Under the pieces are notes generated by a model. That model did no database searches. It saw only the letters and a list, made by a program, of their open reading frames with translations, and had not been told where the DNA came from. Source: Streptomyces sp. NRRL S-87 (GTDB taxonomy: Bacteria; Actinomycetota; Actinomycetes; Streptomycetales; Streptomycetaceae). Taken from it: a stretch of 64,000 nt of DNA. Shown here piece by piece: positions 1-7,655 of the stretch (positions are counted from its first letter, which is position 1; each line of letters opens with the position of its first letter). Both the position numbers and the translations under genes were made by a program. Where the stretch lies: NCBI RefSeq assembly GCF_000719335.1, contig NZ_JOGB01000029.1:62001-126000 (forward strand), written 5' to 3'.

Positions 1-116
1 CAGGCCCTGCGGCAGGCCCACCCCAGGGGCAAGGGGCTTCGCCCTGGCCTGCGGCCACCCCTGGCCCGGGCCTGCCTCCGGACCAGCCTGCCGGCGGCAC
101 TCCCTCGAGCCGTTGA
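1..116 (+). CDS. 3' end of an upstream gene of the Flp/Tad operon (partial)
   Basis: The third reading frame is open from the left edge and ends at TGA 114-116. It encodes a Pro/Gly/Ala-rich tail ending GGTPSSR. The stop overlaps the TTG that begins the next gene (TTGA), as expected for translationally coupled genes of one operon. In related Flp loci the gene in front of the TadE genes is often a TadZ/CpaE-type ATPase, but only about 37 residues are visible and they carry no domain, so the product cannot be named. The open frame, the overlap and the direction are seen; operon membership is inferred. Confidence 0.45.
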   Translation, partial: GPAAGPPQGQGASPWPAATPGPGLPPDQPAGGTPSSR

Positions 117-553
117 CCGGGGTCTCTGCCAACGGGGCGGCCTGGCAGGGGGCTTCGGAGGGCGCCGGCCCCTGGAACGGGCGGGGGGAGCGGTGGACGC
201 GGCTGCGGAGGGAGGACCGCGGGCAGACCGCGATCGAGTTCCTCGGGGTCTGGCCGTTCATCCTGATGCTCCTGCTGATGGGCTGGCAGTGCATCGCCAT
301 CGGGTACGCCTTCAGCCTCGCCGGGGACGCCGCCGACAAGGCGGCCCGCTCGGGGGCCGTGCACGGCCCGGGCGCGTGCTCGGCCGGGGGGCAGGTCGGT
401 GGTTCGTGGATCACCAGCACGTCGTGCGAGGACGTGGGCGGTGTCGTCCGGGCGACCGTCCGCATGAAGGTCCCCGTGCTCAGCCCCGGCCTGTTCAACC
501 TGCCGATGACCATCGAGGCCAGCGCGGGCGCGCGGAAGGAGACGGACGACTGA
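113..553 (+). CDS. TadE-family pseudopilin of the Flp pilus system
   Basis: The 146-residue protein is a minor pilin-like subunit of a Flp (Tad) pilus. After a basic N-terminus it has the type III prepilin signal DRGQTAIEFLG near residues 35-45, with cleavage expected after the Gly and a Glu at +5. One hydrophobic helix (VWPFILMLLLMGWQCIAIGYAF) follows, and then a small extracellular domain with two Cys. TTG 113 is the only standard start in frame inside the window and it overlaps the stop of the previous gene. The frame stays open to the left edge, so a start outside the window is not fully excluded. The next gene begins one base after this stop. Confidence 0.8.
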   Translation: MTGVSANGAAWQGASEGAGPWNGRGERWTRLRREDRGQTAIEFLGVWPFILMLLLMGWQCIAIGYAFSLAGDAADKAARSGAVHGPGACSAGGQVGGSWITSTSCEDVGGVVRATVRMKVPVLSPGLFNLPMTIEASAGARKETDD

Positions 554-554
554 C

Positions 555-980
555 ATGTGCGCACACCAGGAACGTCGTCCCCGCCCCGCGCGGGTGCGGG
601 GCGGCCGCACGCCGCGGGGCGCTGTCCGGCGCCACGACCGGGGGCAGGCCGCGCTCGAGACGCTCGGGTTCGTGCCGTTCCTGCTGCTCATCGCGCTGGC
701 CGCGATCCAGCTCGGGATGGCGGCCTACTGCGCCCAGCAGGCCAGTACGGCCGCCCGGGCCGCCGCGCGTTCGGAGGCCACCCAAGCCGGCTACGGCGAC
801 GTGGCGGGGCACGCGGCCGTCAGCGGCTGGGTCTCGGCGCGGCTGACGGTCTCCGGGTGCGGTGGTGGGGACGCGGTGTCCTGCACGGCCTCGGTCTCCG
901 TGCCCTCGATCATCCCGGGCCTGAGCTTCGGCCCCGCCACCCGTACGGCCACCATGCCCAACGACAACGGGACCAACTGA
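555..980 (+). CDS. second TadE-family pseudopilin
   Basis: A 141-residue paralogue of the preceding pseudopilin. The signal DRGQAALETLG (residues 29-39) has the Gly cleavage site and Glu at +5, followed by a hydrophobic helix (FVPFLLLIALAAIQLGMAAY) and an Ala-rich stretch typical of TadE/TadG proteins. The C-terminal domain has two Cys (VSGCGG, AVSCTA) that could form a disulfide. The stop TGA 978-980 overlaps the ATG of the ATPase gene (TGATG), so the two should be co-translated. It probably forms a minor pilus or assembly complex with its neighbour; this role comes from the family, not from the sequence alone. Confidence 0.82.
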   Translation: MCAHQERRPRPARVRGGRTPRGAVRRHDRGQAALETLGFVPFLLLIALAAIQLGMAAYCAQQASTAARAAARSEATQAGYGDVAGHAAVSGWVSARLTVSGCGGGDAVSCTASVSVPSIIPGLSFGPATRTATMPNDNGTN

Positions 981-2317
981 TGAGCCTGCGCTCCCGCGTC
1001 AGCCACCCCGAGGACCGGCACAGCGCCCGCGAGGACGGCCACCTGGTCGCCTCCTACCGCGCGAAGCTGCTGGAGGAGATCGACCTCGCGGAGATGTCCG
1101 CGCTGGCCCCCGCAGAGCGGCGGGCCCGGCTGGAACGCGTCCTCGGCCACATCATCAGCCGCGAGGGCCCGGTGCTCTCGACGGTCGAGCGCTCGCAGCT
1201 GATCCGCCGCGTCGTCGACGAGGCCCTGGGCCTGGGCATCCTGGAGCCGCTGCTGGAGGACGCCTCCATCTCGGAGATCATGGTCAACGGGCCCGACCAC
1301 ATCTACGTGGAGCGCGGCGGCCGCGTCGAGCAGTTGCCCATGCGCTTCGCCTCGCACGAGCAGCTGATGCAGACCATCGAGCGCATCGTGTCCACCGTCA
1401 ACCGCCGTGTGGACGAGGCCAATCCGATGGTCGACGCCCGCCTGCCCAGCGGCGAGCGCGTCAACGTCATCATCCCGCCGCTGTCGCTGACCGGGGCCAC
1501 GCTCACCATCCGCCGCTTCCCCCGGGCGTACACCCTGCACGAGCTCCTCGGCCTCGGCTCCCTCGACGAGCAGATGCTGCTGCTCCTCGCGGGCCTCGTG
1601 CAGGCCAAGATGAACGTGATCGTCTCCGGAGCCACCGGCACCGGCAAGACCACGCTCCTCAACGCCCTCTCCGGTCTGATCCCGGACGGCGAGCGCATCA
1701 TCACCATCGAGGACTCCGCCGAGCTCCAGCTCCAGCAGTCCCACGTCATCCGGCTGGAGTCCCGCCCCCCGAACGTCGAGGGCAAGGGCCACATCACCAT
1801 CCGCGACCTCGTCCGCAACTCCCTGCGCATGCGCCCCGACCGCATCATCGTCGGCGAGGTCCGCGGCGGCGAGACGCTCGACATGCTCCAGGCCATGTCC
1901 ACCGGTCACGACGGCTCGCTCGCCACCGTCCACGCCAACAGCGCCGAGGACGCGCTCATGCGCCTGCAGACGCTGGCCTCGATGTCCGAGGTCGAGGTGC
2001 CCTTCGTCGCCCTCCAGGACCAGATCAACAGCGCCGTCGACGTGGTCGTCCAGCTCACCCGCCATCCCGACGGCGCCCGTCGCATCACCGAGATCGCCAT
2101 CCTCGACTCGCACGGCCGCGAGCCCTTCCGCATCACGTCCGTGTGCCGCTTCCACGCCCAGCCCATGGCGTCCGACGGCCGGGTGTACGGCCACTTCGAG
2201 TACTACCCGCTGCCGCGCCGCATCGCCGACCGCCTCTACATGAACAACCAGCCGGTCCCGCAGGCCTTCGGGGTCGCGGTCACGGACGACCAGCTCGCCA
2301 CGCGGGTCGCCCGCTAG
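980..2317 (+). CDS. tadA: TadA/CpaF-type secretion ATPase of the Flp pilus
   Basis: A 445-residue cytoplasmic hexameric ATPase that powers Flp pilus assembly. The N-terminal domain has the family hallmarks SEIMVNGPDHIYVERGGRV and LPSGERVNVIIPPLS. The motor domain carries Walker A GATGTGKTTLLNAL, the Asp box with IITIEDSAELQL, a Walker B-like RMRPDRIIVGEVRGGE and the His box TGHDGSLATVHANS. The upstream frame continues to 557, but ATG 980 overlapping the previous stop gives the normal CpaF N-terminus. It acts with the TadB and TadC proteins encoded just downstream and with pilins cleaved by the peptidase at 31849. Confidence 0.95.
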   Translation: MSLRSRVSHPEDRHSAREDGHLVASYRAKLLEEIDLAEMSALAPAERRARLERVLGHIISREGPVLSTVERSQLIRRVVDEALGLGILEPLLEDASISEIMVNGPDHIYVERGGRVEQLPMRFASHEQLMQTIERIVSTVNRRVDEANPMVDARLPSGERVNVIIPPLSLTGATLTIRRFPRAYTLHELLGLGSLDEQMLLLLAGLVQAKMNVIVSGATGTGKTTLLNALSGLIPDGERIITIEDSAELQLQQSHVIRLESRPPNVEGKGHITIRDLVRNSLRMRPDRIIVGEVRGGETLDMLQAMSTGHDGSLATVHANSAEDALMRLQTLASMSEVEVPFVALQDQINSAVDVVVQLTRHPDGARRITEIAILDSHGREPFRITSVCRFHAQPMASDGRVYGHFEYYPLPRRIADRLYMNNQPVPQAFGVAVTDDQLATRVAR

Positions 2318-2332
2318 TCCGCACTCGTGACT

Positions 2333-2400
2333 CCGTACCCCGTACCCCTGACCCCGCACTCCTGACCCCGTACCCCGTACCCCGTACCCCGTACCCCTGA
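2333..2400 (+). repeat. tandem CCCGTAC heptamer array between tadA and tadB
   Basis: The 171-base gap between the ATPase and TadB genes holds a short tandem array of the heptamer CCCGTAC (read as CCGTACC), interrupted by CCTGAC punctuation. There are two units near 2333-2347 and four near 2369-2396. The array is not coding in the sense of the flanking genes. The number of units may vary between strains. Confidence 0.85.
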
Positions 2401-2488
2401 CTCCTGCCGACTGCTCCTCCCCCCTCCCCGTCCCGTCGTCGTCAGCCCCGTCAACCGCCTCAGCTCCGCACAGGAAGCCGGACCACCC

Positions 2489-3427
2489 ATGAACAAGCTC
2501 GTGCTCATCACGATCGGCGTGACCCTGCTGGGCTGCGTCCTCGTGGTCATGGGCGTGCACGCCTACTCCAAGGGCCGGGCCGAGCGGGCCGCGCTGATCG
2601 ACCGGCTCACGGTGGCCGGCCCGTACGAGACCGCCGGCCGCCGGCGGCGCTTCCGGGGGCTGGACCGGCGCCTCCGCGGGACCGCCCTCGGGCGCCGGCT
2701 GGAGCGCAAGCTCGCCGTCACCGGCCTCGACGTGACGCCCGGCGAGTTCTTCGTCTACGCGGTCGCGGGCCTGGCCGCCGTCTGGCTGGTCGCCTCCGCC
2801 GCGCTTGCCAGCTTCTTCGGTCCGGTCGCCGCCCTGATCGGCCTGTGGGGCGCCAACGCCTTCCTCAACTGGCAGCGTGCCAAGCGGATAGAGAAGTTCA
2901 TCAACCAGCTCCCCGAGCTCTCCCGGATCCTCGCCAACGCCGCCCAGGCCGGCCTGGCGCTCCGTACCGCCATCGGCCTGGCGGCGGAGGAGCTGGAGGC
3001 ACCGGCGGGGGAGGAGCTGGCCCGGGTGACCGACCGGCTGGCCGTCGGCGCCTCCATCGACGAGGCCCTCGGCGAGCTGGCCGAGCGGCTGCCCTCGCGC
3101 GAGCTCGTCGTCCTCGTCACCACGCTCGTGCTGTCCAACCGCGCGGGCGGCGCGATCGTGGGCTCCCTGCGCAACCTGACGACCACCCTGGAGGAGCGCA
3201 AGGAGACCCGGCGCGAGGTCCGCACGCAGCTCTCCCAGGTCACGGTCACGGCGTACGCGGTCCCGGTCTTCGGCGTCGGGTCGCTGCTGCTCGTGGACGC
3301 CGTGATGCCGGGCGCGCTGGACCGGATGACCGGGGCGTTCGTCGGCCAGATGGCGGTGATCGTCTCCATCGCGCTCTACACGGTCGGCTTCGTCCTCATC
3401 CGTCGCATGTCCAAGATCGACGTCTGA
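2489..3427 (+). CDS. tadB: TadB-like type II secretion F-domain membrane protein
   Basis: A 312-residue inner-membrane platform protein of the Flp pilus. One N-terminal helix (residues 4-24) and a pair of helices near 85-120 precede the T2SSF domain (about 130-280: FINQLPELSRILANAAQAG ... LSNRAGGAIVGSLRNLTTTLEE), and two C-terminal helices end it. Its position directly after the ATPase and before a second F-domain protein is the standard tadA-tadB-tadC order. ATG 2489 fits the N-terminal helix, although the ribosome binding site is weak. A 171-base gap with a tandem repeat separates it from the ATPase gene, so it may have its own promoter. Confidence 0.9.
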   Translation: MNKLVLITIGVTLLGCVLVVMGVHAYSKGRAERAALIDRLTVAGPYETAGRRRRFRGLDRRLRGTALGRRLERKLAVTGLDVTPGEFFVYAVAGLAAVWLVASAALASFFGPVAALIGLWGANAFLNWQRAKRIEKFINQLPELSRILANAAQAGLALRTAIGLAAEELEAPAGEELARVTDRLAVGASIDEALGELAERLPSRELVVLVTTLVLSNRAGGAIVGSLRNLTTTLEERKETRREVRTQLSQVTVTAYAVPVFGVGSLLLVDAVMPGALDRMTGAFVGQMAVIVSIALYTVGFVLIRRMSKIDV

Positions 3428-3446
3428 GGCGGGAGGGACACACGAC

Positions 3447-4337
3447 ATGACCGCCCTGCTCCTCGCCCTGGCCGCCGCGCTGTGCGTGGTCGGCGCGTTC
3501 CACGGCATCCGCATGTACCGGGCGGAGGTCAAGCTCCCTTCCGATCTGGAGCTGGCCCTGGAGGTCGGTGCCACCCGCACCACCGCCGTGGGCTCCGCCG
3601 TCGACCGGCTCGGCATCCGCTGGGCCCCGGCCGTGCTGCGCCTGATGGGGGCGAAGCGGGTCGCCCGCAAGCGCCGCCAGATCGACATGGCCGGCAACCC
3701 CAACGGTCTGACCATCGACCGGTACGCCGCCCGGCGCGCGGTCTACGGCTTCCTGGGCGCGCTCGGCGCGGCCGCGATGCTCCTGCGCGGCCAGGTCGTC
3801 TTCGCGTTGCTGATGGTGGCCTTCGGGCTGTTCTGGATCGAGGTGGGCCTGTGGTCCGCGATCCGGGTCCGGCGGGACGACATCGAGCGCACGCTGCCCG
3901 ACTTCCTGGACGTCCTGGCCGTCGTGGTCAGCGCGGGACTGGGCTTCCGGCAGGCCCTGGAGCGGGTGGCCGACAAGTACCAGGGACCCTGGTCGGACGA
4001 GGTGCGCATCACGCTGCGGCAGATGGACATGGGCGTCAGCCGCCGCCAGGCCTTCGACGAGCTGCGCCGGCGCAACGACTCCGAGCAGGTGGCCCAGTTC
4101 GTCACCGCCCTGCAGCAGGGCGAGGAGCTCGGCTCGCCGATCGTCGAGACGCTCATCCAGATCGCCGACGACATGCGGCGCACCGACGCCCAGATGGCCC
4201 GCCGCCGGGCCGCCCGCGCCGTCCCGAAGGCCACGTTCGCCGTGACCACCTTCCTGCTGCCGGGCACCCTGATCCTGCTGGTCTGCGGGTTCGTCTACGG
4301 CGCGGACATCGACTTCGACTCCTTCCTCGCGGGATGA
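3447..4337 (+). CDS. tadC: TadC-like type II secretion F-domain membrane protein
   Basis: A 296-residue second platform protein. It has an N-terminal helix, a hydrophobic pair near residues 95-135 and a T2SSF domain (RTLPDFLDVLAVVVSAGLGF ... QFVTALQQGEELGSPIVETL) followed by a C-terminal helix ending in ADIDFDSFLAG. The RBS GGGAGGGA lies upstream of ATG 3447, 19 bases after the tadB stop. TadB and TadC are thought to form the membrane base on which the ATPase works. The pairing of two adjacent F-domain proteins with a CpaF ATPase is diagnostic of a Flp/Tad rather than a type II secretion system. Confidence 0.9.
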   Translation: MTALLLALAAALCVVGAFHGIRMYRAEVKLPSDLELALEVGATRTTAVGSAVDRLGIRWAPAVLRLMGAKRVARKRRQIDMAGNPNGLTIDRYAARRAVYGFLGALGAAAMLLRGQVVFALLMVAFGLFWIEVGLWSAIRVRRDDIERTLPDFLDVLAVVVSAGLGFRQALERVADKYQGPWSDEVRITLRQMDMGVSRRQAFDELRRRNDSEQVAQFVTALQQGEELGSPIVETLIQIADDMRRTDAQMARRRAARAVPKATFAVTTFLLPGTLILLVCGFVYGADIDFDSFLAG

Positions 4338-4353
4338 GGGGGGAGCGGGCGAC

Positions 4354-5880
4354 GTGGGCGGTGCGGGTGGTGTGGCCGGTGTGGGTGTGGGCGTGGGTGT
4401 GGGCGTGGGCGCGGGCCTGGGTGTTGGTGGTGCGGCGATGACCTTCCGGAGGGCCGAGGGGAGGGGGGCTTCCGGTGCGGGGACGGCGTCCGGTCCGGGG
4501 GCGGCCTCGGGCTCGGGGACCACCTCCGGAGCGGCGTACCCCAGCGGTGGGGCCGCTCCCGCCCTCCAGTTGGGCGGGCCGCTGCGCGAGGCGGTCGCGG
4601 TCGGCGGGCCGCTGGCCGCGGGCCAGGTCCGGCAGGACCCGGCCCCGGCGCTGCCGCTCCAGGTCAACGCGCTCCAGGCGCTGTGCCGGCAGGTCTTCGG
4701 CTTCCGGCTGGCGATGATCGCCCTCGGCACCCCGTTCGCCCTGGGCCGGGCGGCGCCGGGCGCGGCGACGTGGCTGGTGGCGGGGTCGGTGCTGGTCACG
4801 TTCATGGGCTCGTACGTCCTCTTCCGCGACTGGGAGCGGTTCGGCCCGTACCTGCTCCGGCACCGCTGGGTGCTCGCCGTGGACATGCTCCTCGGCAGCC
4901 TGCTGCTCATCTCCGCCACCCCCGAGTCGCCGCTCGGCTTCGTGACCGTGTGCACGCCCCTGCTGGCCGGCCTGGTGTACGGGTGGCGCGGCTCGGCCCT
5001 CTACGCGGCCGCCCAGGCGGTGATCGTCGCGGCGGTGTTCAAGGCCGAACCCGCCGTCCGCGGCTCGGTGACCGGCATGGTGACGCTGGCCTGCCTGTGC
5101 CTGGTGGCCGGCGCGGTGGGGGTCGCCCTGCGCAACCTCCTCTTCCGCTTCGGCGCCGCGAGCCAGGCCCTGACCGAGACCCGGGCCCGGCTCGCCGTGA
5201 CCGAGGCCATCGGGGCCGAACGCGCCCGGCTGGCACGGGAGATGCACGACTCGGTCGCCAAGACCCTGCACGGCCTGGCCCTCGCCGCGGACGGCCTGGC
5301 CGCCTCCGCCTCCGCCTCCGCCGCGCCCCTTGACCCGCAGGTCCTGCAGCAGCAGGCCGAACTCGTGGCACGCTCCGCCCGCCGCGCCGCCGCCGAGTCC
5401 CGCGAGCTCCTGGCGGACCTGCGCCGCGAGGACCCGTCGACCGCCGGTGTCGACCTCGCCGCGGAACTGGACGCCCGGGTACGCGACTTCGCCGCCCGTA
5501 CCGGCATCCCCACCGACTTCCGCCCGACCGGAGCTGGCGCACTCCCCCCGATCCCGCGTCCCGTGGCGCGCGAGATCCTCACCGTCACCGCCGAGGCCCT
5601 GGAGAACGCCCACCGCCACGCCGAACCCCGGCAGGTGGTGGTCGAGGCGGGCGTCGTCGAGGGCCTGCTCCGCGTCGGCGTCCTGGACGACGGCCGCGGC
5701 CTGCCCCCCGGCACCACCCTCGAAGCCCTCCGCACGGCCGGCCACTTCGGCCTGGTCGGCATGGTCGAGCGCGCCGCTGCCATAGGCGCGCGCATCCGCA
5801 TCGGGCGCGGCCGCACCGCCTCCGGCACCGAGGTGCGCCTGGACCTGCCCGTGGCGGCGTTCACCCGTGCCGACCCGTGA
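4354..5880 (+). CDS. membrane sensor histidine kinase, NarL/HisKA_3 type
   Basis: A 508-residue kinase embedded in the pilus operon. An unusual Gly/Val repeat tail (residues 2-28) leads to a Gly/Ser/Ala-rich segment, then about five to six membrane helices (roughly residues 110-265). The HisKA_3 box RARLAREMHDSVAKTLHGL has its phospho-accepting His near residue 299, and the HATPase domain shows TAEALENAHRHAEP, DDGRGLPPG and GHFGLVGM. GTG 4354 has a well-placed GGGGGAG site; ATG 4438 is an alternative start that would remove the Gly/Val tail. It should phosphorylate the response regulator encoded next. The signal is unknown and there is no extracellular sensor domain of any size. Confidence 0.9.
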   Translation: MGGAGGVAGVGVGVGVGVGAGLGVGGAAMTFRRAEGRGASGAGTASGPGAASGSGTTSGAAYPSGGAAPALQLGGPLREAVAVGGPLAAGQVRQDPAPALPLQVNALQALCRQVFGFRLAMIALGTPFALGRAAPGAATWLVAGSVLVTFMGSYVLFRDWERFGPYLLRHRWVLAVDMLLGSLLLISATPESPLGFVTVCTPLLAGLVYGWRGSALYAAAQAVIVAAVFKAEPAVRGSVTGMVTLACLCLVAGAVGVALRNLLFRFGAASQALTETRARLAVTEAIGAERARLAREMHDSVAKTLHGLALAADGLAASASASAAPLDPQVLQQQAELVARSARRAAAESRELLADLRREDPSTAGVDLAAELDARVRDFAARTGIPTDFRPTGAGALPPIPRPVAREILTVTAEALENAHRHAEPRQVVVEAGVVEGLLRVGVLDDGRGLPPGTTLEALRTAGHFGLVGMVERAAAIGARIRIGRGRTASGTEVRLDLPVAAFTRADP

Positions 5881-5917
5881 AATCCGTGTACCCAACCCTC
5901 GGAGAGGAGGCCGCAGC

Positions 5918-6694
5918 ATGCCGGAACCGGCACTGAGAATCCTGATCGCCGACGACAACCCCGTCGTACGGGCGGGCCTGACCGTGCTGCTCGGCGGCCG
6001 CGACGACATCGAGGTCGTCGCGGAGGCCGTCGACGGCCACGAGGCCGTCCGACTCGCACGGCTCCGCCGCCCGGACGTCGTCCTGCTCGACGTCCGGATG
6101 CCCGGCATGGACGGCATCTCCGCGCTGCCGTACCTGGTGGACGTCGCGCCGGTGATGATGCTGACGTACAGCAGCGAGGACGAGATCGTGCGCGAGGCGC
6201 TGCGGCTGGGCGCGGGCGGCTACCTGGTGCACGGCGAGTTCAGCGCCGAGGAGCTGCTCCGGGCCGTCCGCGACGTCCGCGAGGGCCGCGCCCACCTGAC
6301 CCCGTCGGCGGCGACGGCGTTGCTCGCGCAAGCCCGCTCGATGCCGGGTGCGCCGGGACCGCTCCCGGATGGCCTGGGGGGCGTCCTCCCGGCCCTCCCG
6401 CCGCAACCCGGAATTCATCGCCGAACCTCTTCGCAAACGCAACCTCTTGTGGCACGCTCTTCTGAACGTGCGCACAACCATGCGGACCACGGGCTGAGTT
6501 CGAGGGAGGTGGAGATCATGGAGCTGATCGCGACCGGGATGAGCAACCAGCAGATCGCCGCCACCTGCTTCATCAGCGAGAAGACGGTGAAGAACCACAT
6601 CAACCGCATCTTCGCCAAGCTCCACACCGCCAGCCGCAGCGAGGCGATAGCCCTCTGGCTCGGCACGGCCCGCCCGGGGGTGGGCCATGTCTGA
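5918..6694 (+). CDS. LuxR/NarL-family response regulator with atypical receiver
   Basis: A 258-residue regulator placed right after its probable kinase. The receiver (about residues 5-120) has the acidic pair in LIADDNP, the phospho-acceptor Asp in VVLLDVRMPGMDG near residue 56 and the Thr in MMLTYSS, but the usual invariant Lys of the last strand is His (GGYLVHGEF). A long Pro/Gly-rich linker precedes a LuxR helix-turn-helix (LSSREVEIMELIATGMSNQQ, then KTVKNHINRIFAKL). ATG 5918 follows a very strong GGAGAGGAGG site. It probably controls the pilus genes on either side; that target is inferred from position only. Confidence 0.9.
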   Translation: MPEPALRILIADDNPVVRAGLTVLLGGRDDIEVVAEAVDGHEAVRLARLRRPDVVLLDVRMPGMDGISALPYLVDVAPVMMLTYSSEDEIVREALRLGAGGYLVHGEFSAEELLRAVRDVREGRAHLTPSAATALLAQARSMPGAPGPLPDGLGGVLPALPPQPGIHRRTSSQTQPLVARSSERAHNHADHGLSSREVEIMELIATGMSNQQIAATCFISEKTVKNHINRIFAKLHTASRSEAIALWLGTARPGVGHV

Positions 6695-6810
6695 CCGCCG
6701 CCCGCTCCGCGCCCGGCTTTGGGCCCGCACGTGGGCCCAGGGACCCTCCGCAGCTCCCTCCGGCCGGTCCTACGGTGCTGCGGTCACGGACCTACCGGGA
6801 GGGGAATCGC

Positions 6811-7044
6811 ATGTCGAACGACACGATGCTCAAGGCGACGGTGCGCGTGAACGGCTGGGCGAACACCGCCGCCGCGAAGATCCGCCGGCGCTACTCAGCC
6901 TCGGACCGCGGCCAGACGGCGTTCGAGTACCTGGGGATCATCCTGGTGGTGGTCGCGATCATCGGCGCGATCATGGCTACGGGTATTGGTGGGGCGATCA
7001 GCAGCCGTATCTCCGGGCTCGTCAACTCGATCGCGTCTGGCTGA
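6811..7044 (+). CDS. flp: Flp/Fap-type major pilin prepilin
   Basis: A 77-residue prepilin of the Flp type. A hydrophilic leader of about 34 residues ends in DRG, followed by QTAFEYLGIILVVVAIIGAI: Gly at -1, Glu at +5 and Tyr at +6 are the Flp hallmark, and the hydrophobic helix runs on to IMATGIGG. The mature peptide would be about 43 residues, normal for Flp. The RBS GGGAGGGG precedes ATG 6811. The stop overlaps the ATG of the next gene (TGATG). The gap of 116 bases in front may hold a promoter, since a pilin is normally needed in excess of the assembly proteins. Confidence 0.92.
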   Translation: MSNDTMLKATVRVNGWANTAAAKIRRRYSASDRGQTAFEYLGIILVVVAIIGAIMATGIGGAISSRISGLVNSIASG

Positions 7045-7622
7045 TGCCTCGCTGCTTCCGCAGCGATCGAGGGCAGGCCTTCCCCATGTACGCATGGATG
7101 ATGGGGGGCCTGCTCTTTGCTGTCATCGCGTTCTTCGCCATCGGACAGGCAGGCGCAAGGCGCAATGAGACTCAAGGAGCAGCTGACGCAGCAGCGTTGG
7201 CGGCGGCGCAAGCGGCGCGGGACGAGCTGGCCTCGGGATGGGATCTGAGCCTGCTCCAGCGTGACGACTGGGAGCGGCTGCTGGAGGGTGGGGCCTTCAA
7301 CACGGCCAATTCCTGCGCTGCGGCTGAGACGTTCGCCAAAGCCAACGGCGCCTCTCTGACCAGTTGCGGCGTCGGCGCTGTCTTCGCTGTTCGGGTACGG
7401 GCCAGCGAAGGTATCGGCAACCCCAAGGTGACGGATGTGCGGGCTACAGCGGGTGCATCAGCTGAGATCAAGCCTCGCTGCGAAATAGCCACCTGGGACG
7501 ACCCACAAAAGCCCTTCGACATCACGTGTAAGGGTCGTCGTCTGATTTCCCTTGATCCCTCTCACCTGGACCCTTGGCGCACTTTGGCTAGAACGCTGTT
7601 CGATGTGCGCTTGGTCGACTGA
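7044..7622 (+). CDS. TadE/TadG-like pseudopilin
   Basis: A 192-residue protein with a prepilin-like N-terminus: SDRGQAFPMYAWMMGGLLF has the RGQ cleavage context but Met instead of Glu at +5. One helix (GGLLFAVIAFFAIGQAGA) is followed by an Ala-rich TadG-type stretch (TQGAADAAALAAAQAARDEL) and an extracellular domain with Cys at three or four places. ATG 7044 overlaps the flp stop, so synthesis is coupled to the pilin. Codon choice is clearly less GC-biased than in the neighbouring genes. Because the +5 Glu is missing, cleavage may occur but efficient methylation or assembly is doubtful. Confidence 0.78.
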   Translation: MPRCFRSDRGQAFPMYAWMMGGLLFAVIAFFAIGQAGARRNETQGAADAAALAAAQAARDELASGWDLSLLQRDDWERLLEGGAFNTANSCAAAETFAKANGASLTSCGVGAVFAVRVRASEGIGNPKVTDVRATAGASAEIKPRCEIATWDDPQKPFDITCKGRRLISLDPSHLDPWRTLARTLFDVRLVD

Positions 7623-7655
7623 CAGCCCAGCGAACGAGACAAGGAAGCGGCACAT

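Noticed and set aside
791..3715. Minus-strand open frame of 974 codons across the tad genes
   Set aside because: It runs antisense across tadA, the repeat array and tadB, and shows no protein-like composition. The plus-strand genes are unambiguous.
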